In this document: positions 5,097 through 5,427 of the stretch, one piece after another
How positions within the stretch are numbered: position 1 is the stretch's first letter
Layout: every line of letters starts with the position of its first letter
From: Methanobacteriota archaeon
GTDB taxonomy: Archaea > Thermoplasmatota > Poseidoniia > MGIII > CG-Epi1
DNA length: 5,427 bases
Assembly (NCBI GenBank): GCA_003193815.1
Contig: PSPB01000048.1
Location: 1 to 5,427 of the forward strand
Direction of reading: 5' to 3'
Notes under the pieces: generated by a model
Seen by the model: only the letters and a program-made list of their open reading frames with translations
The model's database searches: none
Told to the model about the DNA's origin: nothing
Translations under genes and position numbers: made by a program

Positions 5097-5427
5097 ACTG
5101 CCCGTCGACCCGGATATCGAGTTTCGCGCTCGCCGCGGCGAGCGCCGCGACCACTTCCGTAGCGGTTTCCCCAGCGGCGAAGATGAACCCGAGATAGGCG
5201 CCCCCTTCGGGCGGCGGCAGCAGTTCCTGCCCGCGGTGCGCGGTGATGCGTAGCCCGGTCACGCCCGCGACCGCCCTTGCGGCCGCCTGCCCCCGGACGG
5301 CGTTCAGCTTGCCGGCGCTCGGTGGGTAGAGCATCCGTACCCCCACCGCGCTGCCGTCGCGCTCGAGCGACGGCAGCGTGCGGCCGAGCGCATGGCGCAG
5401 CAGCAGTTCCTCGAGCGAGACGCCGCC
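5092..5427 (-). CDS. ATP-grasp enzyme, C-terminal fragment (5' end missing)
   Basis: The minus-strand frame runs to the window edge and gives the last 111 residues of a larger protein; the GTG at 5346 is internal. The pattern GVSLEELLLRHALGRTLP (2-19), then RMLYPPSAGKLNAVRG (31-46), AGVTGL (54-59), RGQELLPP (65-72), GAYLGFIFAAGETATEV (76-92) and an Ala-rich helix, matches the small C-terminal domain that follows the catalytic core in ATP-grasp carboxylate-amine ligases of the L-amino-acid ligase or carbamoyl-phosphate-synthase-like type. Catalytic residues lie outside the window, so the substrate cannot be told. These enzymes join a carboxylate to an amine or thiol through an acyl phosphate. 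It precedes the TPR gene by 31 bases on the same strand; a separate promoter in the gap suggests it need not be in the same operon. Confidence 0.7.
   Translation of the reverse strand, partial: GGVSLEELLLRHALGRTLPSLERDGSAVGVRMLYPPSAGKLNAVRGQAAARAVAGVTGLRITAHRGQELLPPPEGGAYLGFIFAAGETATEVVAALAAASAKLDIRVDGQS

Overview
The window reads as part of a GC-rich archaeal chromosome. The evidence is AT-rich box-A (TATA) elements at the right distance upstream of two tRNA genes and two protein genes, no bacterial -35/-10 pairs, a class II tRNA-Ser with G73, and a bifunctional CoaBC whose flavoprotein half has EGKAK-type rather than bacterial ACGD-type sequence. A TM-anchored cyclophilin and a large TPR membrane protein would fit a euryarchaeal/Thermoplasmatota-like lineage, but the lineage is a guess; only 'archaeon' is reasonably supported.

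Layout. Bases 2-691 (+) hold the 3' end of a secreted, C-terminally membrane-anchored cyclophilin. Bases 692-1117 contain no protein gene: they hold tRNA-Glu(UUC) on + (723-800) and tRNA-Ser(GGA) on - (924-1010), facing each other, with short hairpins and T-runs between them. Then come a perfect 11-bp tandem repeat and a TATA box upstream of a small winged-helix-like protein (1118-1387, +). The rest is a minus-strand block. Read in transcription order it is the C-terminal end of an ATP-grasp enzyme (5427-5092, partial), a 31-nt AT-rich gap with a promoter, an eight-TM plus seven-TPR membrane protein (5060-3435), a protein with two duplicated winged-helix modules (3434-2547) and coaBC (2550-1384).

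The last three genes have no room between them: the TPR stop codon is followed directly by the GTG of the next gene, and that gene's stop overlaps the coaBC start in an ATGA. They are almost certainly one translationally coupled unit. It joins a coenzyme A biosynthesis enzyme to a putative DNA-binding protein and a membrane protein with a probable cytosolic protein-interaction domain; the functional link is not known from sequence. The coaBC stop overlaps the stop of the small plus-strand gene tail to tail.

Nothing here is a clear new defence or mobile system: I see no CRISPR array, IS element or phage gene. The most notable points are the internally duplicated double winged-helix protein in the coaBC operon, the 11-bp tandem repeat next to a TATA box, and the cysteine-containing insertion in the membrane-anchored cyclophilin.
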